From Combretum micranthum (Eukaryota > Streptophyta > Magnoliopsida > Myrtales > Combretaceae), in contig JAMXBD010000576.1 of assembly GCA_024138025.1 (NCBI GenBank), positions 186,001 through 250,000 on the forward strand: a stretch of DNA of 64,000 nt, written 5' to 3'. The notes under the pieces were generated by a model that had not been told where the DNA came from, did no database searches, and was given only the letters and a program-made list of their open reading frames with translations. A program made the position numbers and the translations under genes. How positions within the stretch are numbered: position 1 is the stretch's first letter; each line of letters opens with the position of its first letter. Below are positions 12,693-25,990 of this stretch, one piece after another.

Positions 12693-14978
12693 TTCTAGTC
12701 TTAGACTTGTCCTCATCAAGTTAAAACAATTTTCTTTTTCTTTTGGGAATAGTCCATTCTTAGTTCCGAGAAGCCTTGAAGAAACTAAGGCTCCCAATAC
12801 CTGACAATTATTATTATGACTATTTATTACTTATGTTCTTTATTACCTTATCTTATTATATTTTTAGCTTTTATAAACTACATGATCATATTCATGTATG
12901 GCTAATAAGTTGTTGTCCAAGTAAGAAAATGAATCTTTTGATGAAAGAATGAAATTTGAGCAAAGTTTTTCCAAAGACTTAGAGAAATATTTTCAAATAA
13001 ATCTCTTTTGAATGTTTATGTAAAACTCATCATGAAATTTCAAACTATTAATAAATGAAGTCTAAAGATATCTTCTCCTTAAATAACAAAAGAAGTCTTG
13101 ATATATATGGATAATAACTTGGTACTATTTTATCAACTTTCTAAACCAAAAGCTAAATAAGTTTTCAAGAAAATCAATTTACAAGGAAAATGAATTTTCA
13201 AAGAATAAACTCATCAAGTACTACTAAGGAAAACTTTTGAAAACTCTATTTTTCAATTCCTAGAAATAAATTTTGTAGATAACCTCAAAAGACCAAACTT
13301 TATTTTTAACTCACTTTTGATAAAACTAAAGAATCAAAATATAGTATATTAGATCATTCAAAAATTTATAAGATACTTCACCCACATAAAGTAAAGTTTA
13401 ACAAAACCAAATTTCCAAAACACTAGGAAAGGTTGTTTTAAGAAATAAATTAAATAAGACAACACCGATAGCTTCATGCATAAATTATGAGTCTATTTAT
13501 ATACATAAGGAATTCTTTTCAAAAATATACATATTTGAGTCTTGCTTAAACAAAGCCTTAGTGAAGGAAGGATTAGAAAATATTGTTTTTCAAGAAAGGA
13601 ATTTTCATACTAAATCTGTACCCTTCTAAACTGAGACCCAAATGACCTTTTATAGTAAAAGTAACCTCATAAATGAATAGATCTTTTCAAGTAGATAGAA
13701 AATGACAAATAATATGTGAAATTCTGAGTTAAAATGAGCAAGTTATGACCATTTTAAGTTGGAACTTCCTTCAAATCCAATTTTACCACAAATTAAAGAT
13801 AGATATAGAATCTTCAAAATGGAAATTCTATGAAAGACTCATTTTGGGTATTTCATCTTGTTTAGGTGAAGAAGGAACCGATATCGCCTTCCCGAAAGAT
13901 TATTTCGACCATGAGTGATCATTATGGAGTGAGTTAACCCCTTACTAATTACATTTCCTTGATTGTGCTTGTAAGTAGTAGCACTAGAGAGTAAGGAAGA
14001 AGATAAATGAATAAATGTCCTGTGATTTGGATTCGTGATTGATTGATGTGGTTTTCGAATAAAAGCTAAGTATATCGAAAGAGAAATTGATGAATAACTT
14101 ATGTTTTCTTGTAATGGTATGATGAATATTATTTTGGTAACCTTTAACTTGAACTTAATGATAATTGAATAAATCAATATTAAAAACAATTCGTGCATAA
14201 CATATTGTAAGTCACATTTATTTTTCACTACTATTCTTCATGTGGGGAAACGAGGAGTCGTAGTGGTGGCTAGTAGGAGTCGGAAAGTCTACATGGCCTA
14301 GTAAGAGCCGAAAAGTCTATAGGGCAAGTAGGAGCTGGTAAGTCTACAACTATTGATGGTCGTATGGGCTGGTAACCACCCAACCTCCGACATGGAGGGT
14401 GTAAAATCCATGCTACGCATGGTTTCTAGTTAATTGTATGTATTTTGTTTGCTCATGTGATTGGTGCATTCCCATATGTTTGTCTAAAATACTTGTATGT
14501 TTTATGGAAATCTTTTGAAGATAGGAGTTATCTCATTAAGCTAGTTTTACTTATACCCCTATAGCTTTTTGTTACAGTTTGATTACTTGTGGTTGGCACC
14601 AAGGAGCCCTTTTTTTGGAAGAAGTTTATATAATTAGTTGGATATAGACTTCTAAGAGAAATCTCTATAGTAGACTTACGTTATATTCATGTATGTTTTG
14701 AAGATGACTTAGTTTGATGCAAGTCTTTAGAACAGGGGAATGCCCCTAAGAAGTTGTAAGAAACTTTTATCTTAATGATTATTACAAGTTTATCTTTAAA
14801 AGTTCTTACATGCTTTTATTATCTGCTTAAATGCAATACCCCTTTGAGTCTCCTACTATCATGGAAGCACACCTTGCATGTGATATCAAGGCTCTTGCGT
14901 GACTAAGGTTGTCATTCATTAGCTTTAATATTATGTGCAGTGGACTGCCATGTTTAGAGTACCCTCCAGGGCGTGACA
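12693..14978 (+). mobile_element. Tekay 3' LTR (family A), second segment
   Basis: This continues the LTR begun at 8065, giving about 3.4 kb once the nested LTR is removed. It holds the conserved block at about 13670-13765 and ends GGGCGTGACA at 14978. The next base belongs to a minus-strand Reina integrase, cut within its zinc-finger CRQA motif, so this Tekay element inserted there. GCTTG (14979-14983) would be the TSD; its partner lies beyond the lost 5' side. No genes; the 13839-14228 ORF is a chance frame. Confidence 0.85.
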
Positions 14979-15504
14979 GCTTGCCTACATGTAATACACC
15001 TATCACAGACTTTCTCAACATCCCTTTTCATGTGGGGCCAATAGAAATGTTTTTGCAAGACTCCTAATGTCTTAGCTACCCCAAAGTGTCTCATCAATAT
15101 CCCATCGTGAAACTCCTTTACTAACAACTCCCTAATAGAACAATCAGGAATGCACAATTTTTCTTCCCAAAACAGTAACCATCATGCCTAAAAAAATTGC
15201 CATGGGTTATCTTTTCACAACATGCATAAGCCTCACTAAAATATTGTCCACAAATTATAACTCTTTAATATGTTCAAAACCAAGCAACTTAGCATCTAGT
15301 GTAGAGATTAGCAAGTACCTTCGTGAAAGTGCACCAGCAACGATATTTTCCTTACCCTGCTTGTAGCGGATGACATATGAAAATGTCTCTATGAATTCTA
15401 ACCATTGTGCATGCCTCTTGTTCAACTTGTGTTGAACCTTCAAATGCTTTAAGGACTTATGATCTGTATGAATCACGAACTCCTCCAGACATAGGTAGTG
15501 TTTC
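14979..15504 (-). pseudogene. Reina-type chromovirus pol: RNase H end and integrase zinc domain
   Basis: Read right to left, the segment starts with the RNase H core TDHKSLKHL (about 15455-15475) and the family signature GALSRR (a change from ADALSRR). It continues through a linker to the integrase HHCC domain ending CDRCITCRQA at 14979. The coding region continues from 19896-21943 across the solo LTR at 15505. It ends abruptly at the Tekay LTR boundary, so the integrase core is missing from the window. Frame breaks near 15250 and 15160 add to the decay. The motif wording fits the Reina lineage. Confidence 0.88.
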
Positions 15505-18500
15505 TGTAAACCCCTGAAAAATTCATAATTCTTAAAAATAATCCTAGAAGTCTAATATGAAAATTCAAATCTCGAAAAATCGACTCAAGATAAAAACCCA
15601 ATTCTAGACCAAGTCAAACACCGAAACGAAACCCTAAAAATCGAACCAAGTTAAAAACTTAATTCCAAATAAGATCAAAAAAAGATTTCTTAGTTTCGAG
15701 AAAACGAGAAACCTTGAAAACAAAATATAAAGTCTAACTACCGGTTTAATCAACGTCCGTACGCCAATCAAATCATCTAACCAATTCTTAAAATGCAGAT
15801 CAAAACGATAGATCCAAATACTGCTTAACAACGAAATAATAAAATCTTAGATCCTTCGGTAAAATTTTAAAATCACAATTTTCAATTTTTACCAAAAGTC
15901 AAATTGAGTCAACTCATAACCCTAGACTTGGTTAAACGATCCCGAGAACTAAAAACTATTAAATAATCACAAATAAAATAAGATAAACCATAGATGTCGA
16001 GCTAAAAATATAAAACGATAAAAACTCGAAAATTATACGAACTTACAAATATCTCGACGAACCCAGAGGTCAAATCGGAACCCTAAAGTCAACAAACCTT
16101 ATAACGAACCCTAGTGTTTAAGATTCGACAATCCCGCGCTTTTAAACCTTGGAAAATGAAATTAAGCCAATAGCTTAAAATAGGTTGTAATAATATAGGG
16201 TAACATAAAAATATCATATTCGCGAATTTCGAGTGTCCTTTGGACTCAAACGAGATCAGTTCTCGAAAAGCGTGTCCAGGAGCTCGGAATATTAAAAATA
16301 TTCCATTTATACCAATAGACTCGTAAAAATATAAGGATTCCAAAAATATCAGTTTTAGAATTTTTCGGTAGCTAAAAATTACAGATATCGCATTATTACG
16401 CGTATTTTTATTACTACCGTGCTTTAATTGTTTAGTCTACTATTCATAGTACATTTCTACTATTCATTACTATTTCACTATCTCTACTTTTTCTTACACC
16501 TATTTCTTACACCTACATATATATTTTCTTACTTTTTATATTTCCAATACATCTTATATCAAATCTTACCTTACATATTAATTATTTTCTTACAAAATTC
16601 ACTCAAAAATCAACTCACTCTCTCTCTTATGCACCATGGCCGGTGCAAATGCTCCCTCTTTCCCTCTCATTTATTTTCTTTTTCAATTTATTTTATTACA
16701 TCAAAAATTCTATAAATACCCCCTTCCTCTTTCATTCTTTCATACAATTCATTTCACTACCAAAACTCTCTCAAAATCTCTCCACAAATCTTCTCTTCAA
16801 GAGTTCTCTCTACAAAAACTCTCTTAAACTAATTTTCCACAAAACTCATTCCTTATACATAAATCTTCTACCACATATCACTACTCCCATAATACACATT
16901 TCATCTACCATCTTCATACCACTTACACACTTTAGGTAAATATTTCTTCCAACTATTATTCACTCATGTCATGTAACTTAACATGACTGTGGTGTTGTTT
17001 TGAAACTCATATGAGTAGTAAAAGCAACAATATTCATATTTTGTTCTTGTACATAAGCTTCCTATTTTATTATGTTGTTATTATTGTTATTATTTGCTTC
17101 TAATCTAACTCATATATAGTATTATGTATATATATTATTTATTTAGAGCATATAAGCTCATTTGTTATTTATTTACTTTCAAGTTATGCAATTTATTTAT
17201 TTCATGTTATAATTAAGACTAGTCTTTCTAGTCTTAGACTTGTCCATATCAAGTTAAAGTAATCTTTTGTTTATTTTCTTTAATCTTTCGGGACTAGTCC
17301 ATTCTTAGTCCCGGGATGCCTTGATAAAGCTAAGGCTCCAATACTTGACCGGGATACCTTGATAAAGCTAAGGTTCCCAATACTTGATATTTTATTTTCT
17401 TGCTCATTATTTATTTCTAGTATTTTCTTATGTTCTTATTACTTTATATGCTCATGATACTTGCATCTACATAATGTTAATGTCTCAACTAATTAAAATA
17501 GAATTTTACTTTACTAAATGAACTCAAAGCTAGATTTTCGATTATATGATTTATCACAAAATCATGAAGTTATTATCAACAACGTAGAAATAAAGTTTTC
17601 TCAACGTTTTTTTAAACAATAAAGATAGATTACCAAGGAAACATAAGAAATAAATATTTTCTTTGTATATTATGTTAACCTAAGCTTTAGTAAAATAATT
17701 TATTAATATTAAAAGTTTTTACAAAAAGCTTAAGATTTAAACTCTTTTAAACTTCATAATAAAACTAAGAAAACGAACTAGTTTTCAAAGTTAAGATAAA
17801 AATCAACTCATAAAGTTATGAACCCACTTAGAAAAAATAATGATTTTCAAATTTCTAAAAAGAAGGAACTCATTTTCAAAAGAATATAAATAAAGTAAGA
17901 TTAATAATAATGGATTTTATCAATAAAGATGATTCTTTTCAAAAGAAATGAAAGAACAAGTTTTAGAAAGCAAAAGCTTATATTTTAGAAATGAATATAA
18001 GAAAACAAGACTCATTATCTAATACCATCCTAAATACAAAATTATGAAAAGGTTTTCATCAACTTAATATACTTTTGACAAATTTGATCTTTAATCACTA
18101 GGAGTAAAAAATTTATGCAAGACTAAAGGTTAAAGGAAAATTTAACTTGTTTTAGAAAAAGGAATAAAATAAAATAAAATAAGAATAGACTCGATTATAA
18201 TAACCTATGAAAATATAAAGTTTCTTCAAAAGGCTTGAAACAAAATTGTCGAAGCTAAAGTTTTAATAAATCAAAATGAATTGTTTTATAAATTGTTGAG
18301 GCACTACCATTAGAAATTTTGCATATAAAGTGAGCTTATCCATATACTCAAAGGATTTATCAAGTATATATATATATATATATATATATCTATATGTTTA
18401 CTAAAGGATTTTTGAATGAAGTTGAGTTAGAAAATGGATTTGCAAAAGTTTAGAAAAATTCATTTTAAGTCTGTACCTAACGTTTTGGAACCCAAATGAC

Positions 18501-19895
18501 CCTTTATGGTAAAGATAAGTTTAGAAATGGATAGATCTTTTTGAATAGGTAGAAAATGATATATTATATGCAAAATTTCGAGTTAAAATGAGCAAGTTAT
18601 GGCATTTTAAGTTGGAATTTCTTCATATACGATTTTACCGCGATTTTAAGAAAAGTTTAGAATCCCCAAGAATAGAAATTTCTTGAAAAACTCATCCCGG
18701 GTATTTCTATTGTCTAGGTGACGAAGGATACGAGAATACCCTACCCGAGGATTACTACAACTAGGAAGATTGCAAAATGAACGAGTGAGTTATTCCTCCT
18801 AATTTCGATCTTGCTTGTGCTTATAAAGTAGTAGCATTAGTATACTAAGAAAAGATAAAAATGGATATATATTTGGGGAATTCGGGATTATGTGTATATA
18901 CGTAATTCTATATTTATGCGTGAAATGAGAATTAAGAATATCGCAACTTTGAACTATTTGTTTAAATAATCTTGTTTACTTACTTATATGCCTGGTTATT
19001 GTTTGCTAAATTGATTGATCGCCCCTAATAAACCTTAATAAGGTTTGGCTTAAGAAAAATAAAACGCTCACGCATAGCATCCATCGAGTCACATCTATTT
19101 CGGAAAGTTGCTACTCCTACGTGTAGAGTTGGATTGGCTGTGATCGTGCGGTGCCACGGGCCATGTTCCTTCCTGAAGAATCAAAATCGCTAGGGAAAGC
19201 GACTCTAGGTTCGGAGCCGAGTCAACTGAACGCTATGGGTGAGGACCTGGGGACTAGCAGTAGAAGGTCATGGACCTTCAACCCCGATTCCCTAACCTTT
19301 GATACGGAGGGGTAAATCCATTCTATATATGGTTTCCGGATAACTATATATATTCGCATAATCATGGGGTTGGTGCATTGTATATGTAGCATATGCGTGA
19401 AAATCTAAATGAACTTGTTTGAATATATGGTACGAATGAAAAGGAATATCTCACTAAGCTAGTTGAAGCTTATACCCCTATAGATTTTGCCGAAACAGGT
19501 ATACCCTGGCTTAAATTGAGGATCATGACATTAAGGAAGTCATGGAAGGATGTTAAGCTTCTATGAAGGAAATGAATTCTTAAGATGAAGTAATTTTGTA
19601 AGGTTCTTTATATGTAATGACTTATATGATTAGTGATGTATATTTATTTGAAGATAATAGAGGGATATGCCCCTAAGAATTGAAATGTAATATGTGTATG
19701 TTTTATGATAAGTATTCTTTTTCCTTGTTACTTATTTATTATCAATGTAAATTACGCTACTCCGACGCGTTCCCTTGATTGTGATGTACGCCTTGTACAT
19801 GATATGGAAGCCTTTGCATGACTAAGGTAGTCATTCCTAGGATTGTATTGTGTACGGTGGACTGCCACGTTTAGGGTCCCCCTCAGGGCATGACA
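15505..19895 (+). mobile_element. Solo LTR, family A (4.4 kb), in Reina RNase H
   Basis: It starts TGTAAACCCC (15505) and ends GGGCATGACA (19895). A perfect TSD GTTTC lies at 15500-15504 and 19896-19900. The Reina RNase H reading resumes across it, from the LETWK motif side to the TDHKSLK side. There is no gag or pol inside. Landmarks are a near-palindrome GCACCATGGCCGGTGC (16631-16646), TATAAATAC (16711-16719), 'agagcatataagctc' (about 17145) and the conserved block (about 18520-18619). At 4391 bp it is long even for a chromovirus LTR. ORFs at 16428-16939 are low-complexity leader. Confidence 0.93.
16711..16719 (+). promoter_or_regulatory. TATA box of solo LTR 15505-19895
   Basis: TATAAATAC followed by CCCCC, about 65 bp after the GGCCGG near-palindrome. 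The arrangement is the same as in sister LTRs. Confidence 0.65.
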
Positions 19896-21943
19896 GTTTC
19901 CATGTCTCCAAATTTCTAACCAAATCATACATCTCCTTGTCATAAGTAGGGTATTTTAAGGCTGCCCCACTAGGCTTTTTGCTGAACTCCTTGCATTAAA
20001 ACGGCTCCAATCCCTAAACCTGAAGCATTGCATTTAATTTCAAAAGTTTTAGAAAATTAGGTAAAGCAAGTAAAGGAGCATGAGTTAGCTTATCCTTGAT
20101 CAATTGAAATGACTTTTCTTGTTCCTCTCCCCACTTGAACCCAACATCCTTCTTGACGACTTCAGTTAAAGGTGTAGCTATGCTATTGATATCCTTCATA
20201 AACAACCGATAGAAGCTAGCAAGTCCATGGAAATTTTGAACACGACACACACTGGTTGGACTTGACCATTCTTACATAGCACGAATTTTCTCCTCATTAA
20301 CCTGTATTCCTTGTGCACTAACAACAAAACCAAGAAACATAAGCTTATCTGTGCAAAATGTGCACTTCTTAAGGGTAGTAAATAATCTCTCATTTTGAAG
20401 TACATCCAAAACATATTTTAAATGAGTTAGATGATCATCCAAGTTCATGCTATATCAGGATATTATCAAAATAGACAACCAAAAATTTTCTAGTAAAAGC
20501 ACGCAAAATATGGTTCATTAATCTCATAAAAGTGCTAGGTGCATTGGTTAATCCAAAAGGCATAACCAACCACTCGTATAAACCATATTTTGTTTCAAAT
20601 GCAGTTTTCAATTCATCTCCTTCTTTCATCCTAATATAATGATACCCACTTCTTAAATCAATTTTTGAAAATACACAAGATTCATGCAATTCATCTAACA
20701 TATCATCTAAGCGTGGAATGGGATGATGATATTTTACCGTGATGTCGTTGATGGCGCGACAATCAACACACGTCCTCCAAGACCCATCCTTCTTAGGAGC
20801 CAAAATCACCGGAACAACGCATGGACTCATGCTTTCCCTTATGTACTCATTCTCTATCAGCTTATGAACCTGCTTTTGGAGTTCCTTGGCCTCCTTAGGA
20901 TTACTCTTATAAGCTGGACCATTCAGAATGGTCACTCCAAGTATAAAGTCAATTTGATGTTCAATCCTTCATACTGAATGTAATCCTTTTGCGATTTCCT
21001 CAAGAAAGACATCCTTAAATTCTTGCAAAAGAGAGACAACAACACTAGGAAAAGAGTCAGGAAATTTGTTAGTGTTCAAACATGTATCTTTGTAAATCAT
21101 CAATAGCATAGGTTGTTTCATCACCGATGCTCTCCTCACCACACTTACTCTTGCCACACAACTCTCATTTTGCACAGCCGCATTCTCCTTTTCTCTCACC
21201 ACCAAAGCTGAACCCTTTTCAACTTGGCTACTCTCACTCTCTCCTGCTTTCTTCTCTTTTTCATTCTCTTTTTCTTTTTCTCTCTCGTGCTCTCTCTGTT
21301 TTTCACTCTCCTTGTGTTTCTTAAAGGATTTCTAAAAATGTAAGTGAGATGTATAAACCTCCTTAGGGGTTAAGGATTTAAGATTGTAGCTCTTGCCATT
21401 GTGAACAAGTGGGTACTTGTTTGAGAAGCCATCATGAACCACCTTCCAGTCAAATTGCCATGGCTTTCCCAACAACACATGAAAAGCCTACATCGGTACT
21501 ACATCACACAACACTTCATCTTCATACCTCCTGATGGAAAAAGTAGTCTTAGCTTGTTTGTTCACTTTGGTCTCACCATTATCATTCAACTATTGCAACT
21601 TGTATGGACGAAGGTGTTTAGCGGTCTTGAGCCCTAATTTGTCCACAATGAATGCACTAATAACATTTGTGCAACTACCCCCATCAATAATCAGACTACA
21701 AATATTTCACCTATATAGCACCTAATATGAAAAATATTCTCTTGTTACACTTCAGCTTCCTCTTTCACCCGCACACCTAAGGCATGCTTCACAACTGCCA
21801 CTAATCTACTCATAGCGGGTTCATCATCACTAACATCCTCCAATGGTGGCATCTCTTCATCCTCACTATCCCCTTCAGTCTTATACTTACCATCATTGAC
21901 ACAAGATCATGACGTGCTTGTTAGGACACTGACTTGCAATATG
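19896..21943 (-). pseudogene. Reina-type chromovirus: zinc-knuckle end, protease, RT, RNase H
   Basis: Read right to left. The last part of the gag zinc knuckle (ASQCPNK) starts at 21938, then an acidic linker. The protease region follows (about 21700-21330), recognisable by LLGKPWQFD, then a K/E-rich stretch (about 21320-21190). RT comes next (20935-20200), with [26 protein letters not shown] and [12 protein letters not shown]. The catalytic box reads YFDN (about 20463-20479) where YxDD is expected, so the enzyme would be dead. A FHGLASFYR thumb region and the start of RNase H end at 19896. Several stops and shifts are present. The lineage call rests on motif wording. Confidence 0.9.
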
Positions 21944-24561
21944 TGTCACGCCCCGAGGGGTACCCTAAACGTGGCAGTCCACCGTACACAATATTAAAGC
22001 CTAGGAATGACTACCTTAGTCACGCAAAGGCTTTCATATCATATACAAGGCGTACATCACAACCAAAGGAACGCATCGAGGTAACGCAATTTATATTGAT
22101 AATAAATAAGTGACAAGGTAAATAGAATACTTATCATAAAACATAAACATATTTAAATTACAATTCTTAGGGGCATGTCCCTCTATTTTCTTCAAATAAT
22201 TGTACATCTTAGAATCTCCAAAATACTAACATAGAATTCATTACATATAAAGAACCTTACAAAATTACTTCATCTTATGTTTCCATTTCCTTCATAGAAT
22301 CTTAACATCATTCCATGACTTCCTTAATGTCATGATACTCAATTTAAGCCACGGGTATACCTGTTTCAATAAAATCTATAGGCGTATAAGCTACCACTAG
22401 CTTAGTGAGATATTCCTTTTCATTCGCACCATATTTTCAACAAGTTCATTTAGATTTTCACACATATGCTATGCATACAATGCAACAATCACGTGATTAC
22501 GCAAATATATATAGTTTCCGGAAACCATATATAGAACAGATTTACCCCTCCGTATCGAAGGTTAGGGAATTAGGGTTGAAGATCCTTAATCTTCTACTGC
22601 TAGTCCCCAGGTCCTCACCCACAGTGTTTGGTTAGCTCGGCTTCGAACCTAGAGTCACATTCCCCAGGCGATTTGGATTCTCTAGGAAGGAACATAGCCC
22701 GTGTCACCGCATGATCACAGCCAATCCAACTCTACGCATAGGAGTAGCAGCCTTCCGAAAGAGATGTGACTAGCAGCCTTCCGAAAGAGATGTGACTCGA
22801 TGGATGCTATGCGTGAGTGTTTCACTTTCTTAAGCCAAACCTTATTAAGATTTATTAGGGGCGATCAATCAATTTAGCAAACAATAACTAGACATATAAA
22901 TAAGTAAACAAGATTATTTAAACAAATAGTTCGAAGTTGCGATATTCTTAATTCTCATTTCACGCATAAACATAGAATCACGTATATACACATAATCCCG
23001 AATTCCCCAAATATATATTCATTTTTATCTTTTCTTAGTATACTAATGTTACTACTTTACAAGCACAAGCAAGATAACGAAATTAGGAGGAATAACTCAC
23101 TCGTCTATTTTGCAATCTTCGTAGTCGTAGTAATCCTCGGGTATGGTATTCTTGTATCCTTCGTCACCTAGACAAAAGAAATACCCGGGATGAGTATTTC
23201 GTAGAAATTCTACTTAAACTTTCTAATTCTATTTCACTATGTTCGTCAAAATCATATAGAATGAAATTCCAATTTAAAATTACCATAACTTGCTCATTTT
23301 AACTTGGAATTTCACATATAATATACTGTTTTCTACCTATTCGAAAAGATCTATCCATTTCTAAGGTTATCTTTGTCATATAAGGTCATTTGGGTTTCAA
23401 AAAATATTGGGTACATATTTAAAACGAATATTTCTAGATTTTTGCAAAACCATATTCTAATTCTATCTTCTTTTTAAAGAAAGTCCTTTTGTAACAATAT
23501 ATATATATATATAAATATATATATTTTGATAAATACTTTGAGTATATAGGTAAGCTCACTTTATATGCAAAAATTTTAATGGTAGTGTCTCAACAATTTA
23601 TTTCATAAAACAATTCATTTTGAGTTGTTAAAACTTTAACTTTGATAATTTCTTTTCAAGTATTTGAAGAAACTTTATATTTCCTAGGTTGTTATAAATG
23701 AGTATATTCTTATTTTATTTTCTTCATTCTTTTTTCAAAAACAATAAAATTTTTTTTTCAACCTTAGTCTTTCATATATTTTACTTCTAGTGATAAAAGA
23801 CCAAATTTATCAAAAGTGTAGTAAGTTGTTGAAAACCTTTTTCTATTTATAATGGTTTTAGAAAATGAGTTTTGTCTTCTTATATTTATTATTTCAAAAT
23901 ATAAGTTTTTGTTTTCTAAAACTTGTTCTTTTATTTCCTTTAAAAAGAATTTTCTTTATTGATAAAACACTTTATTTTTAATCTGATCTTGTTTATATTA
24001 TTTGAAAACAAGTTCTTTCTTTAGAAATTTGAAAATCATTATTTTTTCTAAGTGAGTTTATAACTTTATGGGTTGAATTCATCTTAATTTTGAAAGCTAG
24101 TTTGTTTCTTAGCTTTGTTATGGAGTAAAAAAGAGTCTAAATCTTAAGCTTTTAGTAAAAATTTTGAATATTAACAAATTATTTTACTAAGACTTAGGTT
24201 ACCATAATATACAAAGAAAATATTTATTCCTTATGTTTCTTTGGTAAAGTTATCTTTGTTATTTGAGAAAAATTTGAGAAAACTTGTATTACTTTATTTT
24301 TATGTTGTTGATAATAGCTTCATTATTTTGTGACAAATCGCATAATAGAAAATTTGGTTCTAAGTTCCTTTAGTAAAGTAAAATTCTAATTTCAAATTAG
24401 TTGAAACAATATCATTATGTAGATGCAAGTATTATGAGCATGTAAAATAATAAAAACATAAGAAAATACTAGAAACAAATAATAAGCAAGAAAATCAAAT
24501 ATCAAGTATTGAGAACCTTAGCTTCATCAAGGTATCCTGGTCAAGTATTCGGAGCCTTAGC
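21944..24561 (-). mobile_element. Solo LTR, family A, inverted, in Reina gag: first segment
   Basis: It starts TGTCACGCCCC (the reverse of the A terminus) at 21944. The TSD ATATG is at 21939-21943 and again at 27794-27798, and the Reina zinc-knuckle reading resumes across it. This segment is the reverse complement of the 3' half of the LTR at 15505-19895, including the conserved block (about 23275-23370). Taking out the 1.4-kb copia insert leaves about 4.4 kb, matching the sister copy. No genes. Confidence 0.93.
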
Positions 24562-25990
24562 TGTAGGGTTTTATTGATACAAAAATTTCGAAAATTTTGT
24601 AAAAACACAGCGAAAAAACGAAAACCCTATACCAATATCCATGTTTCTTGATTATATCTGAACAAAAAAAAGGTTTCTTGAATATACCTTATATTGATGC
24701 TTTCAAAACGATCAGCAGATCGGATTTGTAGGAACCGCAATCTTGCAATCCCCTCTACGGTATCCACATGCGAACGATTGTATGCTAGCACTCAAGAACA
24801 CGAATCCAATTCGTGTCAGAATTATTTTTCTTCTTTTCTCTCTTTTAGGTTTGCAGAATTTTTTCTGCCGTCTAATGTGACGTCAAGAGTCTGACCTAAA
24901 GGCTGTCTATAGATCTATATATATATATATATTATATATATAGACATGTAGGAAACCCTAAAGGAAATCCTAGAAAATAAATATGATGAGATATTTATTT
25001 AATATATTAATAAATACATTATTTCATTAAATATTAATTATATGTCATAATCATTTATTATTCTTAAACTATTTAAGAATAATAAATATAATAATTCCTA
25101 TAGGTTTAAATATAAACCCCATAATATTTCATTCGCTCTTTTGTGTGTGACCCTGTAGATACACCTAATGTTGGTAGTAGGTCCTAAACACCTTTTAGAC
25201 CTACGAGACATTATGTTTACCCAAATTAAGTGAATATCAGTAATCTGATTTTTGTCTGATCTATAATTTATGTCATTATCCTTTTTGTCACATGATATCT
25301 AGATTGAACATAAGACATGGAAAGTATCATTCTTATATTGTTCAATCTTATCATTTCTCGATTTCCACATGATCTGATAATACAAATGAAATTGATCACA
25401 CTATCAATTTATTTGAGTATGGCCATGCATTTCTCAGTCTCACTTATCGAAGGGCCAAGAGATATCTCTCTCATAACGAGAGGGACAAATCCCATCTTAA
25501 TCACTCAACTTCCTCTACATGATATACATTATCCTAAACTTAACCTTTATAATTATCCGGTTAAAGATAATGTTTGATTGAGTTGAAACCTAACGTTTCT
25601 CATATTGGAACCTATGGTGATTTCAGGTCTAAGGATACGTTAACATAATTATTATGAAAATCACTTTAATATATTCCATGTGGTGATCTCATAGTGGGTC
25701 AGTTCAGCACACAGTCATCTAATATGTGCCTATGAGTTTCATTTGTATCACCATACAAATAGACATCCCTTGTTTACCAAATAAAAACTCATACTAGATT
25801 CAATTCATTATTGTTCTCATAATAATAAGCATCTAGGAACATTTAGAATAATAAATTATTCATGGATTTCTATTATAAAATAAATATGCAAACAATACAA
25901 AAGAAATACCTCTATTTATTTATATATATAAATATATATAAATATCAAATGACAATATCCAGCAATTGGCCTAGGGCACAATCACTAACA
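24562..25990 (-). mobile_element. Probable Ty1/copia solo LTR inside the family A LTR
   Basis: On the plus strand it starts TGTAGGGTTTT and ends ATCACTAACA. A perfect TSD TTAGC lies at 24557-24561 and 25991-25995, and the host LTR continues on both sides ('gagccttagc' to 'ttcatcaagg'). The 1429 bp hold no gene. Orientation is taken as minus because the TGTTAGTGATTGTGCCC start there resembles copia LTR starts I recall; that class call is from memory, not computed. ORFs at 24694 and 25317 are chance frames. Confidence 0.85.

Noticed and set aside
15505..19895. A complete family A retrotransposon rather than a solo LTR
   Set aside because: There is no gag-pol and no internal LTR boundary in 4.4 kb, and the termini match single-LTR ends with one TSD.
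25317..25577. A host gene in the 24.6-26.0 kb region
   Set aside because: It lies wholly inside the solo LTR bounded by the TTAGC duplication, and the translation resembles nothing known.
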